Positions 8,169 to 16,665 are shown, counted from the first letter of the stretch. The stretch: DNA of 64,000 nt from Neobacillus rhizophilus (GCF_018343535.1 NZ_JAGYPF010000004.1:703666-767665); one strand, 5' to 3'. Notes: generated by a model from the sequence alone, not told the origin. Program-made: numbers and translations.

Positions 8169-9470
8169 GTGAATGCCAAGAAAATGGCTAACTACACCAA
8201 TAAAGTAAAAGCTCAAGAACTCTGGAAGACGTTATATCTTTGTGCCAAGGAAAACACTAGCCGTAGATTTCATGCTTTATATGACAAAATTTATCGTCCT
8301 GATATCCTATGGGAAGCCTGGCAACGTGTGAAACGAAAGAAAGGCAGTGGGGGCGTAGATGGACAATCGATTGTAAATATCGTCGAGGAATACGGAGAGA
8401 AGAAGTTCTTGAACGAACTCTACCTAGAGTTGAAAGAGAACAGATATCATCCCAATCCAGTCCTAAGAACCTACATACCAAAGGATGACGGGAAGAAACG
8501 TCCATTAGGAATCCCAACCATTAAAGATAGAGTTGCACAAATGGCTACTAAGATGGTTATTGAACCTATTTTTGAGGCTGACTTTCATGATTGCTCATTT
8601 GGTTTTCGTCCTAAACGTAATGCTCATCAAGCCATGGCAAAGATACGAAAAGCGAGTAAGAAATGTTTTTGGGTAGTAGACGTCGATATCCAAGGATATT
8701 TTGATAACATCAACCAAGATAAATTGATGAAATTGGTCGAACAACGTATCAGTGACCGCAGAGTTCTAAAGCTAATTCGTAAGTGGCTGAAGGCGGGCAT
8801 CATGGAAGAAGGTAAGATTAGAAATCCGATTTCTGGAACACCGCAAGGTGGTGTTATCTCCCCGCTGTTAGCGAATATCTATTTAAACACAATGGATAAA
8901 ATTTGGGAGAAGCGATTTAATCATTTAGGTGAACTGGTCAGGTATGCGGATGACTTCGTCATCATGTGCAACACTAAACAACATGCACTTAAAAGCATTA
9001 AAGTTATTCAAGCAATAATGGGAAAACTGGACCTTTCAATTAATCGAGATAAATCAAGATTGGTTCATCTTTGGGATGATATAGAGGGTTTTGACTTCTT
9101 AGGATTTCATAATAGGAAGTTTCCAATCCGTCGGAAAGGCGGTTACACATTATTTGTGATGTCACACATCCCGAAAAAGAACGCAATGAAGAAAATGCGT
9201 GCAAAAATTAAGGCATACACTGAGCCAAGGGCAAAATTGTACATGGATATTCATGACTTGGTGATCGGATTAAACAAGAAACTACAAGGTTTCAAAAATT
9301 ACTATCTCATATCACTTAATGCAAAGAAATGGCTTAATCGGATTGATTGGTATGTGTTAGAACGCCTAACATTATTCTATAACAAGAAAAGAAATAGTCG
9401 TATGAAACATGGGAATTTAATAGACGTACGAAAAGAAATTGGTCATTTATTAGTGAAATTGGCTAGTTAG
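8169..9470 (+). CDS. ltrA: Group II intron reverse transcriptase/maturase
   Basis: 433 residues from GTG 8169 with a GGAGG site upstream. The protein is needed for intron splicing and retrohoming. Reverse-transcriptase blocks are in order: KGSGGVDGQS, RPLGIPTIKDRVAQMA, DCSFGFRPKRNAHQA, VVDVDIQGYFDNI, GTPQGGVISPLLANIYL and the catalytic YADD (residues 259-262). The maturase (X) domain follows (GLNKKLQGFKNYY). The frame stops there, so there is no HNH endonuclease domain; such introns usually integrate without second-strand cleavage by their own enzyme. All catalytic residues seen are intact, so the element may still be active. Confidence 0.92.
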   Translation: MNAKKMANYTNKVKAQELWKTLYLCAKENTSRRFHALYDKIYRPDILWEAWQRVKRKKGSGGVDGQSIVNIVEEYGEKKFLNELYLELKENRYHPNPVLRTYIPKDDGKKRPLGIPTIKDRVAQMATKMVIEPIFEADFHDCSFGFRPKRNAHQAMAKIRKASKKCFWVVDVDIQGYFDNINQDKLMKLVEQRISDRRVLKLIRKWLKAGIMEEGKIRNPISGTPQGGVISPLLANIYLNTMDKIWEKRFNHLGELVRYADDFVIMCNTKQHALKSIKVIQAIMGKLDLSINRDKSRLVHLWDDIEGFDFLGFHNRKFPIRRKGGYTLFVMSHIPKKNAMKKMRAKIKAYTEPRAKLYMDIHDLVIGLNKKLQGFKNYYLISLNAKKWLNRIDWYVLERLTLFYNKKRNSRMKHGNLIDVRKEIGHLLVKLAS

Positions 9471-9502
9471 TCTCCGTAAAGCCAAAGAAAGAAGAACGTC
9501 GG

Positions 9503-9597
9503 AAAGCCGTATGAGGGAAAACTTCACGTACGGTTTGATGAGGAGGAACTGAAAGTAAAAGAGATAGCCGAAAGGCTATCCCTCTGAAATCAGTTTC
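9503..9597 (+). ncRNA. Group II intron domains V and VI
   Basis: Domain V is the conserved catalytic hairpin (9503-9536). The domain VI-like hairpin follows at 9545-9597 with unpaired adenines (CTCTGAAA) on its 3' side that could supply the branch point. Confidence 0.75.
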
Positions 9598-9865
9598 TTA
9601 CTCTACTTGTAAGTTAATCTCGTTCTTGTTATTTCCATTATTTTGAAACTTTCAAGTGAGTTTTATATAATTACCATAATAAACCAAATTAATTTATTAA
9701 TTATAAATGATATTTCTTCCAAAAATAAGAATAATGAAATGAGGGATTATGAATGGGGGGCTAAAGCAGTTGGCCGATATGGCAAAAGAATGAAGGCGGA
9801 TGTTGTACAAAAAGGACTCCCTGGTTATGCGTGTATAAAAATATAAGATGAAAGGGGTAGAATGT

Positions 9866-10015
9866 ATGAGTGACAAATCATGGAGGGTAGACACTTATCA
9901 AGAAGGACCATATAAAATAAGCGTTCGGAAAAATTTAGAAAATGATCGAGTGGACGAGGGGGATATACCTGATAACGAACTTCCGGAACGTATCAATCTT
10001 AAAAATAAAGAGTAA
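9866..10015 (+). CDS. Small hypothetical protein (49 aa)
   Basis: Begins MSDKSWRVDTYQEGPYKISV and ends NELPERINLKNKE. An AAAGGGG site lies 8-9 nt before the ATG, and a good terminator (10042-10068) follows, which supports a real gene. It is highly charged and soluble, with no Cys and no membrane helix. I do not recognise the family. A preceding frame (9643-9846) has no convincing site and is not called. Confidence 0.6.
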   Translation: MSDKSWRVDTYQEGPYKISVRKNLENDRVDEGDIPDNELPERINLKNKE

Positions 10016-10041
10016 GTAAATCGTTTTTAATTATCAATTAT

Positions 10042-10073
10042 AGGAATATCTTATAATCAGATATTCCTTTTTA
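10042..10073 (+). terminator. Rho-independent terminator
   Basis: AGGAATATCT (10042-10051), 7-nt loop, AGATATTCCT (10059-10068), then a T-rich tail. Confidence 0.85.
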
Positions 10074-10483
10074 TTTGCAATTAAAAAGTATTTGAGATCC
10101 GCGCCAGATTTTCCTATACCCGACCTCATAAAGAAAAAAAGGTATAGATGCTCTTGTGGAAGTTTTGGTATTCAATAATCGAGGACCCTTTTTTGCTATT
10201 AATTTTGATTGCATATTATAAATGGATTTGTAAAATTGAAAAAGTTAATTTCAAATAAACGGTGATTGTTTTTAAGGACACTGGGCTGAAAGGAAAGGAA
10301 AAAAGTTCTCTTCTTTAAGTAACAGGCTCTTATGTTAAAGTTGGGATGGCTGCGGCTAACTCGGTTTTTTATGTGCTTACGAGTCTAGTAAAGAAGGAAC
10401 TAGCTTTTATAGTAGGAACATCCTTTTAAAAAGAAAATCAACTATAGTATAATTTAATATATATAATTAGGAGGTAGATAAAA
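10074..10483. other. Intergenic with a weak copy of the dispersed repeat
   Basis: No gene is seen. Around 10312-10345 the sequence CTTTAAGTAACAGGCTCTTA followed by TGTTAAAG resembles a degenerate copy of the hairpin repeat found elsewhere in the window. The rest is AT-rich without features. Confidence 0.4.
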
Positions 10484-10882
10484 ATGGAAAAGGTAACACC
10501 ATTTTTAATGTTTCAAGAAAGCAACGCAGAAGAAGCGATGAATTTTTATACATCTATCATTGAGGATTCTCAAATTACAAGCATAGCTAGATATGGGGCT
10601 AATGAAGCTGGTCCAGAAGGCACCGTCAAGCAGGCTACTTTTACCTTGAAAGGCCAAGAATTTATGTGTATTGACAGTTTTGTCAAACATCAATTCTCCT
10701 TTACACCTTCTTTCTCAATCTTTATTACTTGTAATACTGAAGAAGAGCTTGACTTTCTTTATGAGAAACTTATTGAAGGTGGACAAGCACTTATGCCTTT
10801 AAACAATTATGGGTTCAGTAAAAAGTTTGGTTGGGTAAATGACCGTTTCGGCGTTTCGTGGCAATTAACTCTTCCTTTATGA
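10484..10882 (+). CDS. VOC-family protein (PhnB-like)
   Basis: 132 residues. One vicinal-oxygen-chelate module pair is visible: KVTPFLMFQESNAEEAMNFY at the start, FTLKGQEFMCIDS in the middle, and FGWVNDRFGVSWQLTLP at the end, as in the PF06983 '3-demethylubiquinone methyltransferase-like' or PhnB group. Members are small metal-binding or glyoxalase-like proteins of mostly unknown reaction. An AGGAGG site lies 7 nt before the ATG. Single-gene unit with its own terminator. Confidence 0.82.
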   Translation: MEKVTPFLMFQESNAEEAMNFYTSIIEDSQITSIARYGANEAGPEGTVKQATFTLKGQEFMCIDSFVKHQFSFTPSFSIFITCNTEEELDFLYEKLIEGGQALMPLNNYGFSKKFGWVNDRFGVSWQLTLPL

Positions 10883-10939
10883 AACATTGTAGTTTAAACA
10901 AACGGGTTCTTTTGTTAAAAATACTCAATTATCAATTGA

Positions 10940-10991
10940 CCGAAAAATATGCAAGTCTTTATTTAATTCTTGCATATTTTCGGCTTTTTTT
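10940..10991 (+). terminator. Rho-independent terminator after VOC gene
   Basis: CCGAAAAATATGCAAG (10940-10955) pairs with CTTGCATATTTTCGG (10969-10983, one bulge), followed by a T7 run. Confidence 0.9.
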
Positions 10992-11285
10992 ATTCAAAAA
11001 ATATTAAGACATTGATTGCTATCAATGCGTTTGTAACTAAATAGTCGCTTGTTTTTTTGCGAAGTCGAAACCGTTTGTATTACTAATCATCATCTTGGTC
11101 ACCTTAACATGTAAATCTAGTCCACAAAATGAGCGAGTTCTTGGTCATCAACCCCTTCACCAATTATTTTTAAATTATTTAGATCACTTTGAGAATAATC
11201 ACATGTCTGGCTAAAGTCTAAGCTGTCAAATTTGATAAAAAAAATTTGAAGCCGAAATAACGGGCTTTTTTGACGAAAAGTTTTA

Positions 11286-11337
11286 TTGACAAATGACACT
11301 ATTCGGTAATACTATATACTAGTAGTGAGTGACACTG
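11286..11337 (+). promoter_or_regulatory. Promoter and possible PadR operator
   Basis: TTGACA (11286-11291) with a TACTAT-like -10 at 11310-11315. TGACACT occurs twice, at about 11294-11300 and 11330-11336, flanking the start-site region, which could form a PadR binding arrangement. Autoregulation is usual for PadR but is inferred here. Confidence 0.5.
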
Positions 11338-11386
11338 AATACCTGTGTTACAGAGTACTGAAAAAAATATAAATGGAGGTAAAAAA

Positions 11387-11731
11387 TTGGAAAATATCAC
11401 AGAAATGCTGAAAGGGGTGCTTGAGGGGTGTGTGCTTGAAATCATCAGCCGTGGCGAAACTTACGGCTATGAAATCACACAACAGCTGCGAGAACTTGGC
11501 TTCACTGATGTAGTTGAAGGCACAGTTTATACAATTACAATAAGGCTTGAGAAACACAATCTGGTGGACATCGAAAAAAAGCCATCCACTATGGGACCAC
11601 CGAGAAAATTTTACACACTTAACGCAGCAGGTCGAGAGCAGCTTGAAATTTTTTGGAAAAAATGGGATTTCGTTTCAAGCAAAATTAACGAACTGAAAAC
11701 TAAAATAAAATTAAAAGGAGAATTAATATGA
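11387..11731 (+). CDS. PadR-family transcriptional regulator
   Basis: 114 residues from TTG 11387, chosen because GGAGG (11375-11379) lies 7 nt upstream. The winged helix is typical: MLKGVLEGCVLEIISRGETYGYEI, then LRELGFTDVVEGTVYTITIRLEK and PPRKFYTLNAAGREQL. The usual 'YPLL.RLE' is here YTITIRLE, a slight deviation. It overlaps the following DUF1048 gene by 4 nt (ATGA). In Bacillus this pair normally precedes a second DUF1048 gene and a DrrA/DrrB-type ABC exporter; here those are broken, leaving the regulator without its target. Confidence 0.9.
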   Translation: MENITEMLKGVLEGCVLEIISRGETYGYEITQQLRELGFTDVVEGTVYTITIRLEKHNLVDIEKKPSTMGPPRKFYTLNAAGREQLEIFWKKWDFVSSKINELKTKIKLKGELI

Positions 11732-12069
11732 GTATTTTTGAAAAAATTATCGGAAGTCTGGATGACAAGCGGGAATGGAAGGCGATGGAGGCGCGTGCGA
11801 AGGCACTTCCAAGTGAGTACTGCAATGCTTACAAAGCTATCCAAAAATATATGTGGACTGCTGGTGGTGGTCCTACCAACTGGAAGGACAGCAGCCGTAT
11901 CTTTGGCGGCATTCTCGACCTCTTCGAGGAAGGTGCAGCGGAAGGCAAGAAAGTCACTGACCTTACAGGCGAGGATGTGGCTGCTTTCTGCGACGACCTA
12001 GTGAAGGATGAGCAAACTTGGAAAGACAAGTATCGCAAGAAGTTAAACGATACGATTGGTCGAGGCTAA
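11728..12069 (+). CDS. DUF1048 family protein
   Basis: 113 residues, full length for the family. Typical features are KREWKAMEARAKALPSEYC, YMWTAGGGP and the C-terminal VTDLTGEDVAAFCDDLVKDE. It is helical and soluble, of unknown biochemical role, and is found in PadR-controlled antibiotic-export operons. It is translationally coupled to padR. A hairpin (GGCGAAATCC/GGATTTTCGCC, 12071-12094) follows directly, possibly a deletion junction or weak terminator. Confidence 0.9.
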   Translation: MSIFEKIIGSLDDKREWKAMEARAKALPSEYCNAYKAIQKYMWTAGGGPTNWKDSSRIFGGILDLFEEGAAEGKKVTDLTGEDVAAFCDDLVKDEQTWKDKYRKKLNDTIGRG

Positions 12070-12110
12070 CGGCGAAATCCTAGTGGATTTTCGCCTAGCA
12101 TCGAAAATAA

Positions 12111-12254
12111 CGACGCAAACAAGTCACTGGGGAGGACTTGGCTTCCTTCGCCGACGAAATGGTGGCTAACGCTAAAACCTATGTTAACAAGTATCTTGAA
12201 GATTTGAATCAGAGTATCATGAAGCGATTGGAAAAAAGTAAATTCAATAGATAA
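12111..12254 (+). pseudogene. Second DUF1048 gene, C-terminal remnant
   Basis: This frame translates as VTGEDLASFADEMVANAKTY from 12123, then VNKYLEDLNQSIMKRLEKSK and a stop at 12252-12254. It matches the C-terminus of the intact DUF1048 protein just upstream (VTDLTGEDVAAFCDDLVKDE). The N-terminal two thirds is missing and no start exists. In related operons two DUF1048 genes stand in tandem, so this is the deleted second copy. Confidence 0.8.
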
Positions 12255-12375
12255 TTCCTACTGAATAGCTGGTTGCAAATGTAATGTGTCACCTTCACTA
12301 TTCAGTTATATTTTTAACCTGGTAGTAAGTAATACTTATTATCAGTCAGACTGAGTAGAGGAGTATAGGCAATCT

Positions 12376-12395
12376 AGCGCCTTACTGCGCTTTTT
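12376..12395 (+). terminator. Small hairpin before ABC-gene remnant (possible attenuator)
   Basis: AGCGC-CTTACT-GCGCT followed by TTTT, directly before the AAGGAGG site at 12398-12404. It could attenuate the distal operon. Confidence 0.45.
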
Positions 12396-12412
12396 ATAAG
12401 GAGGAAAAAAGT

Positions 12413-12481
12413 ATGAGCAATGCAGCGATTTCCGTAACGAGGGCTTTCATACAAGATCTAGTTGCTGTTACGGCAGTCTAG
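12413..12481 (+). pseudogene. ABC-exporter ATPase gene, N-terminal stub
   Basis: A strong AAGGAGG site precedes MSNAAISVTRAFIQDLVAVT and a stop after 22 codons. The beginning MSNAAISV is like the N-terminus of DrrA-type ATPases that follow DUF1048 genes; after it the homology is lost. This is inferred from context, and the remainder of the ATPase and its permease are absent from the next 600 nt. Confidence 0.45.
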
Positions 12482-12980
12482 TCTAAAAAGGGTATTTTAA
12501 ACCATACTCGTTCAAATTTCGATAAGTGATAGCAGCTGGTGGTATCGGTGATGGGGGAATAAATGGAACGACGGTTGGTTTATACCATGGATTGTAGTGA
12601 TGCAAAAATATGTAGTAAACCATTATCATTCTCTCATTTAAAGTTACAGTAAATTATAAGTGTTCATCTAAATATGATTGGATGGATGCTTAATTTATCA
12701 AATAACCAATATTTATATAAAAAGGGGTATACAACCAACCGTGCAGTATAGTTCACATTAATAAAAACAACAACTACCTTCACAAGGTTGTCATTTCGGT
12801 TTTTATTGAATTGTGTCGCCAAGGTAAAAGCTGTGCTTCCACCACAGTGTAAAAATAACCTGTACAGGATATTGCTGCGAATCAATGCGGCATTTTGTTA
12901 TTCATAACGGAAGGGTGATTAGGAGAAATTGAACCCAAAGATTGTTAAGCACAGGATATTTCGAATTATTTATGGGATAA
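12482..12980. other. Intergenic debris
   Basis: No convincing frame. A hairpin ACAACTACCTT/AAGGTTGT (about 12769-12789), followed on the minus strand by a T-rich stretch, could be an old minus-strand terminator. Confidence 0.35.
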
Positions 12981-13015
12981 AAAAAGACGTTGGTCAATTT
13001 CTAACCAACATCCTT
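12981..13015 (-). terminator. Terminator for the GMC oxidoreductase gene
   Basis: On the minus strand, GATGTTGGT pairs with ACCAACGTC across TAGAAATTG, then T7. It can work in both directions. Confidence 0.75.
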
Positions 13016-13085
13016 TTTCATCATTAAAAACAGATGGACTTCTTGTTAGATATTTTAGTCTTAAATTAAACCAGATTTCATCTAA

Positions 13086-14768
13086 TCATTCTTGGTCCTG
13101 AATAAATTTAACAGAATTTAAACCAATCATTTGTGCCGGTATGGTAGTGTTGCCATCTGGTAAAATGGGGGAGATAGAAAGATCGGCGACTTTCAGGTTC
13201 TTAGTGCCAAAAACATTTAGATATCCATCTACAACGCCGTCACGAATACTTCTGCCCATCTTGCATTGACCTCCAAAGTGAAAGATATTGCGATATGAAG
13301 CCCTAACGTAACTTTCTAATTTTTTACGTTGTTCTTCCTTATTGCTTATCTCAAAGATTTTTTCAGGTGGGTATACCACTTTGTAAATGCCTTCAGGGTC
13401 GATTTTACGTGCTTTCTTCATAATGTGATATGACTGAATATATTGATCAACCATGAAAGCCAGGTCATCAGGGTCTCCAAGCGGATTAAGGTCGATGGAA
13501 GGATAAGCTTCAGGATCGCTGTGTGCAGCCAATATAGTACCCCTGCTTTTTGGGTTTAGGTCAAAAAGTCCAATGCTCATAATATTGCTCTTCTTTTTAG
13601 GATCAAAAGCCCAGTTATTAGCCAGTACATCTTGAGTAGGGAGAAACGTTGGTGTTGGGGATCCATATATTTGTAGGCGTCGGCCTTCACTTCTGCCGTC
13701 TCCTTTAAAAGCACCCAGTGGAAATGGATTGTCTGGGTCTGCAGTCATAAGATCTAAAATCAACTCAGTTTTAACTTCTACTCCCATTCCCGTCGTAAAA
13801 TGGGCTTGAAAGTTATGCCCCACATTGGGGCTGTTTATAAGTGTTTTAATACCTGCTTTAGCCAGATCATCAGGGCTCCCTATTCCAGAACGTTGTAATA
13901 TAACAGACGAAAAATTGCCTGCACTAACAATAATCCCCTTTTTAGCATATACTCTATTTGATATACCGTTTCGGACAAATTCAACACCTACGGCAATTTG
14001 AATTCCTCCATCCTCTTCAAATAGAATTTTATTCACGGTTGTTTTAGCCAAAATAACTAAATTTCTGCGGCCAACCCCATCTTCATCTGGATGGAACTCA
14101 TTTCCTTGTGTGACAATTTGTCTATTTAAATATCCAGTGGCAGTGGATGAACGAACGAATTGTCCATTCACTTCCTTATTTAAAAATTGTGATTTAAAAA
14201 ATGTACAATCCCTTATACCAGTATTGTAATCCTCGACAATGGGAATATTTAATACATCTGATGCAGCTTTTGCTAGCGTATAGGTAAGCCCATCCTCGGG
14301 AATGTTTTGCTGTCTGACAAAAATAGGGCCTTTTCTTCCGCGTTCTTCGGGTTCCTGCGTCTTTCCTGTATAAGTTTCATTTTTTATGAATAAAGAACTG
14401 ACATTATTATAACTCCATTGAGATCCAACCATTTGTGCCCATTCATCATAAAGTTCACTGCTTCCCCGTACAGCATACATGGCATTATGCTCGGAGCTTC
14501 CTCCGATTGTTCTTCCGCTTGATATTCTAAGCTGCTGATTCCCAATACTTGGCTCTGCATTTGTAAGCATATTAAAGGAATGCCTATTATCAGAAGCCAA
14601 TATTCCTGATACTGCCCCAGAAGGACTGCTAAGTTCTTTAACCATATTTGTTCCTGGTTCCAGGACAATTACAGAGTTTGTTATATCATCCGATAATTTC
14701 TTTGCAATTACCCCACCAGCAGTTCCCGCACCTATTACAATATAATCGAAGGTATTTTTTGCGGACAT
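13086..14768 (-). CDS. GMC-type FAD oxidoreductase
   Basis: 560 residues from ATG 14768, which has GGAGAGG about 9 nt upstream; an in-frame TTG at 14786 is inside the site and unlikely. The N-terminal FAD fold has DYIVIGAGTAGGVIAKKLSD; GRTIGGSSEHNAMYAVRGS is the GMC signature region, and NFSSVILQRSGIGSPDDLAK is the second GMC pattern. The C-terminal block CKMGRSIRDGVVDGYLNVFG and DGNTTIPAQMIG closes the FAD site. It oxidises an alcohol or aldehyde that cannot be inferred. No secretion signal; no partner gene nearby on its strand. Confidence 0.9.
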   Translation of the reverse strand: MSAKNTFDYIVIGAGTAGGVIAKKLSDDITNSVIVLEPGTNMVKELSSPSGAVSGILASDNRHSFNMLTNAEPSIGNQQLRISSGRTIGGSSEHNAMYAVRGSSELYDEWAQMVGSQWSYNNVSSLFIKNETYTGKTQEPEERGRKGPIFVRQQNIPEDGLTYTLAKAASDVLNIPIVEDYNTGIRDCTFFKSQFLNKEVNGQFVRSSTATGYLNRQIVTQGNEFHPDEDGVGRRNLVILAKTTVNKILFEEDGGIQIAVGVEFVRNGISNRVYAKKGIIVSAGNFSSVILQRSGIGSPDDLAKAGIKTLINSPNVGHNFQAHFTTGMGVEVKTELILDLMTADPDNPFPLGAFKGDGRSEGRRLQIYGSPTPTFLPTQDVLANNWAFDPKKKSNIMSIGLFDLNPKSRGTILAAHSDPEAYPSIDLNPLGDPDDLAFMVDQYIQSYHIMKKARKIDPEGIYKVVYPPEKIFEISNKEEQRKKLESYVRASYRNIFHFGGQCKMGRSIRDGVVDGYLNVFGTKNLKVADLSISPILPDGNTTIPAQMIGLNSVKFIQDQE

Positions 14769-15057
14769 TTCATCATTCCTCTCCAAAGCCTATTAACTTT
14801 GACAAAAGTCTTATTTTAAATGTATTACAAACATCACCTATATGTGAGTGTCCATATTAGTTCGTACCTCTGAGTTTTTGGTAGCCGTTTTACTTTTTAG
14901 GGACAATTGTAATTAATATTAGTTGCTTCTTTTAAAGGAAATAGTATGTATTTGTAGATGTGCGGCAAGTTATTTTTTTGTATTAACGGGAAATCTTTAT
15001 GCAATTTCACCTCAAATGTTTAACAGTCATAAAGCTCAATTGGGAAATATATCCTAG
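14769..15057. other. Intergenic, nothing recognised
   Basis: Upstream region of the GMC gene and left flank of the transposase remnant. No frame or repeat recognised. Confidence 0.4.
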
Positions 15058-15333
15058 CTTACTTTAGCTGGTATATTAGGTGAGGCGTGGGAGTTAATTC
15101 AATTTTCTCACGGTAATTCTCTTCTTCGCCATGCAGGGTTGCATTTAGCTGAAACTAGTACAGCTAGGTGGAAAGACCAAATTTTGATTTCTAAGCGTGG
15201 ACGATCTAGACTAAGGAGATTCCTTTACTTATCGACTATGAGCCTTGTGATGAATAATCCAGAATTTCAAGTTTTACATTCTCATAACGTCAAAGTCAAA
15301 AAAATGAAGAAAATGAAATTAATTATGAAGTAA
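15058..15333 (+). pseudogene. IS110-family transposase, C-terminal remnant
   Basis: The open frame after a stop at 15055 reads LAGILGEAWELIQFSHGNSL, then LLRHAGLHLAETST, WKDQILISKRGRSRLRRFLY and FQVLHSHNVKVKKMKKMKL. This is the C-terminal Transposase_20 region of IS110 enzymes (the AGL...SKRGR..LR pattern). The N-terminal RuvC-like DEDD domain and the start are missing, so it is inactive. The frame ends at 15333. Confidence 0.82.
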
Positions 15334-15489
15334 ATTGGCAAGATGGCAAGAATTTTTGTAGATATTTCGAAACGAAATGAGTCCTATTGCTCTGATAAAA
15401 TTTAACCACTAACACCATTGGCATCTTAATAACTTATAGAATCTGAGATTCGTTCCCATTTAGGATATAACAAATTGTTTATATCGTTG

Positions 15490-15802
15490 GCTTATTCGTA
15501 GGATTTCATATATGTACGGAGTACCAGGTTTCTTCCATTCAAGGCACTGACCCATCAGGTTAGCATAACTGGCCTCCCCCCCTTGGAATAGGCATGACGA
15601 AGGAATGTAAGGGCAAAAGACCCGTTGAGACATGGGAGAGAAAGCCTCTAGGGGCGGCGTGGAGCATGTACATTAAATGGTAAATATGGAGTAGAAGTTC
15701 ACTCCTTTTGTTTACTATGCCTTTACGAAGTCATAATGATCTGAAATCATTTCTTTTATCCGTTAAACCTATTTAAAGGGATATGATATCCTGCGAATAA
15801 GC
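15490..15802. repeat. 313-bp non-coding element bounded by 22-bp inverted repeats
   Basis: Left end GCTTATTCGTAGGATTTCAT+AT (15490-15511) and right end ATATGATATCCTGCGAATAA+GC (15781-15802) are inverted copies matching at 20 of 22 positions. The interior has no coding frame but several stems: ATGT-aa-GGG-caaaaga-CCC-gttgag-ACAT, ACATG/CATGT around GCC/GGC, and GTAAA-tat-GGAGT/ACTCC-ttttg-TTTAC. It lies just downstream of the IS110 remnant. It may be a miniature mobile element or a structured RNA, possibly an old IS110 bridge-RNA region. No target duplication was found at its ends. Confidence 0.6.
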
Positions 15803-15868
15803 AAGTATTCGGACGATTAACAACAAGTACATCTTTTATGTGATTATTATTTGCAATTATCATCTATC

Positions 15869-15899
15869 AAAAAAAGCCTCCAAACTCGAGGCTTTTATT
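15869..15899 (-). terminator. Terminator for the isochorismatase-like gene
   Basis: AAAAGCCTC (15872-15880) and GAGGCTTTT (15888-15896) around CAAACTC, with an A-run upstream that reads as T-run on the minus strand. Confidence 0.85.
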
Positions 15900-16665
15900 T
15901 CTGACTTGATTTCATTTTATCTATAGTCTCATTTGTAGACCATGAGGCACTGGCAATCATACGAAAATTTATTTTTGCAGCCATATCTCCATCTAAATTA
16001 TTTATTTTTGCTGCTGCTGTTGCGTCGTGAACCACTGACACTTCAAAGCCTTGTTCAATTAGTTCACGCATATGGGATTCAACGCAAAGATTCCCAGACA
16101 TACCTGCAAGAATGACGCGGGTAATTCTTTGTTTTCGCAGTTGCAAAACCAAATCATTGGCTTCGGGTCCATAAATTTTGTGAGGACTTGTGATTACAGT
16201 TTGGCCATCTTCAATATATGGCTTATATCTATCAAGAAAGTCAGCACCAGAGCCTTTAAAGCCTTCAAGCGATAATGGACCTTTTCGTTGATACATTTTA
16301 AGTTCGTGCATTGAATGTTCCATAGCTCCCCCAAACACCCATTTTAAATCATATGGATAATAGTAATGAGGGGACACAAACACTTTGAAATTATTTTCCT
16401 TTGCTGTTTTGAATAATAAATCAATGTTTTCAATCGTATGATTTTTAGCAACACTGTCTTTGACTAAATTCCATGCCACACCTTTTGGACTTAAAAAGTC
16501 ATTTTGAGGATCTGTAATCACCAAAGCAGTATTCTTTGGAGAGACCTTCATACCAGGTGTTGGAAGAGGTTTGATTTGTGCTGCAACTACGTTTTGATTA
16601 AAACAATAAAGATTAAGATTGACAATAAATGAAAACAGAAAAAAACATTGTAGAATTTTTCTCAT
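15895..16665 (-). CDS. Secreted isochorismatase-family cysteine hydrolase
   Basis: 256 residues. An N-terminal signal peptide is plausible (MRKILQCFFLFSFIVNLNLY...NVVAAQ), unusual since most isochorismatase-like hydrolases are cytoplasmic. The catalytic Asp is in ALVITDPQNDFLSP, and the nucleophilic Cys in ILAGMSGNLCVESHMREL, followed by VSVVHDATAAA. Family members hydrolyse amides such as nicotinamide or N-carbamoyl compounds; the substrate is unknown. AAGGAG lies 8 nt before the ATG. Alone on its strand, with its own terminator. Confidence 0.85.
   Translation of the reverse strand: MRKILQCFFLFSFIVNLNLYCFNQNVVAAQIKPLPTPGMKVSPKNTALVITDPQNDFLSPKGVAWNLVKDSVAKNHTIENIDLLFKTAKENNFKVFVSPHYYYPYDLKWVFGGAMEHSMHELKMYQRKGPLSLEGFKGSGADFLDRYKPYIEDGQTVITSPHKIYGPEANDLVLQLRKQRITRVILAGMSGNLCVESHMRELIEQGFEVSVVHDATAAAKINNLDGDMAAKINFRMIASASWSTNETIDKMKSSQK

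Larger units (their letters stand above)
7639..9601 (+). mobile_element. Group II intron with encoded maturase
   Basis: The 5' end is placed at GTGCCCAGC (7639), fitting the GUG start of group II introns. A structured leader of about 530 nt (GGTGAAAGTCC and similar domain I blocks) precedes the reverse-transcriptase frame. Domain V lies at 9503-9536: AAGCCGTATGAGG, a GAAA-type loop, then ACTTCACGTACGGTTT. A domain VI-like stem pairs GGAACTGA (9545-9552) with TCAGTTTC (9590-9597), leaving an apical GATAGCC-GAAA-GGCTATC hairpin. The 3' boundary near TTAC (9598-9601) is approximate. Insertion directly behind a terminator hairpin resembles class C introns, but the class was not proven. Confidence 0.85.

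Noticed and set aside
9643..9846. 67-codon frame behind the group II intron
   Set aside because: No ribosome site, hydrophobic AT-rich start, and its last part does not resemble protein I know; a better gene begins at 9866.
11117..11299. 60-codon minus-strand frame before padR
   Set aside because: No ribosome site, and it overlaps the PadR promoter.
15139..15333. 64-codon frame as an independent gene
   Set aside because: It is the last part of the IS110 transposase remnant that is open from 15058.
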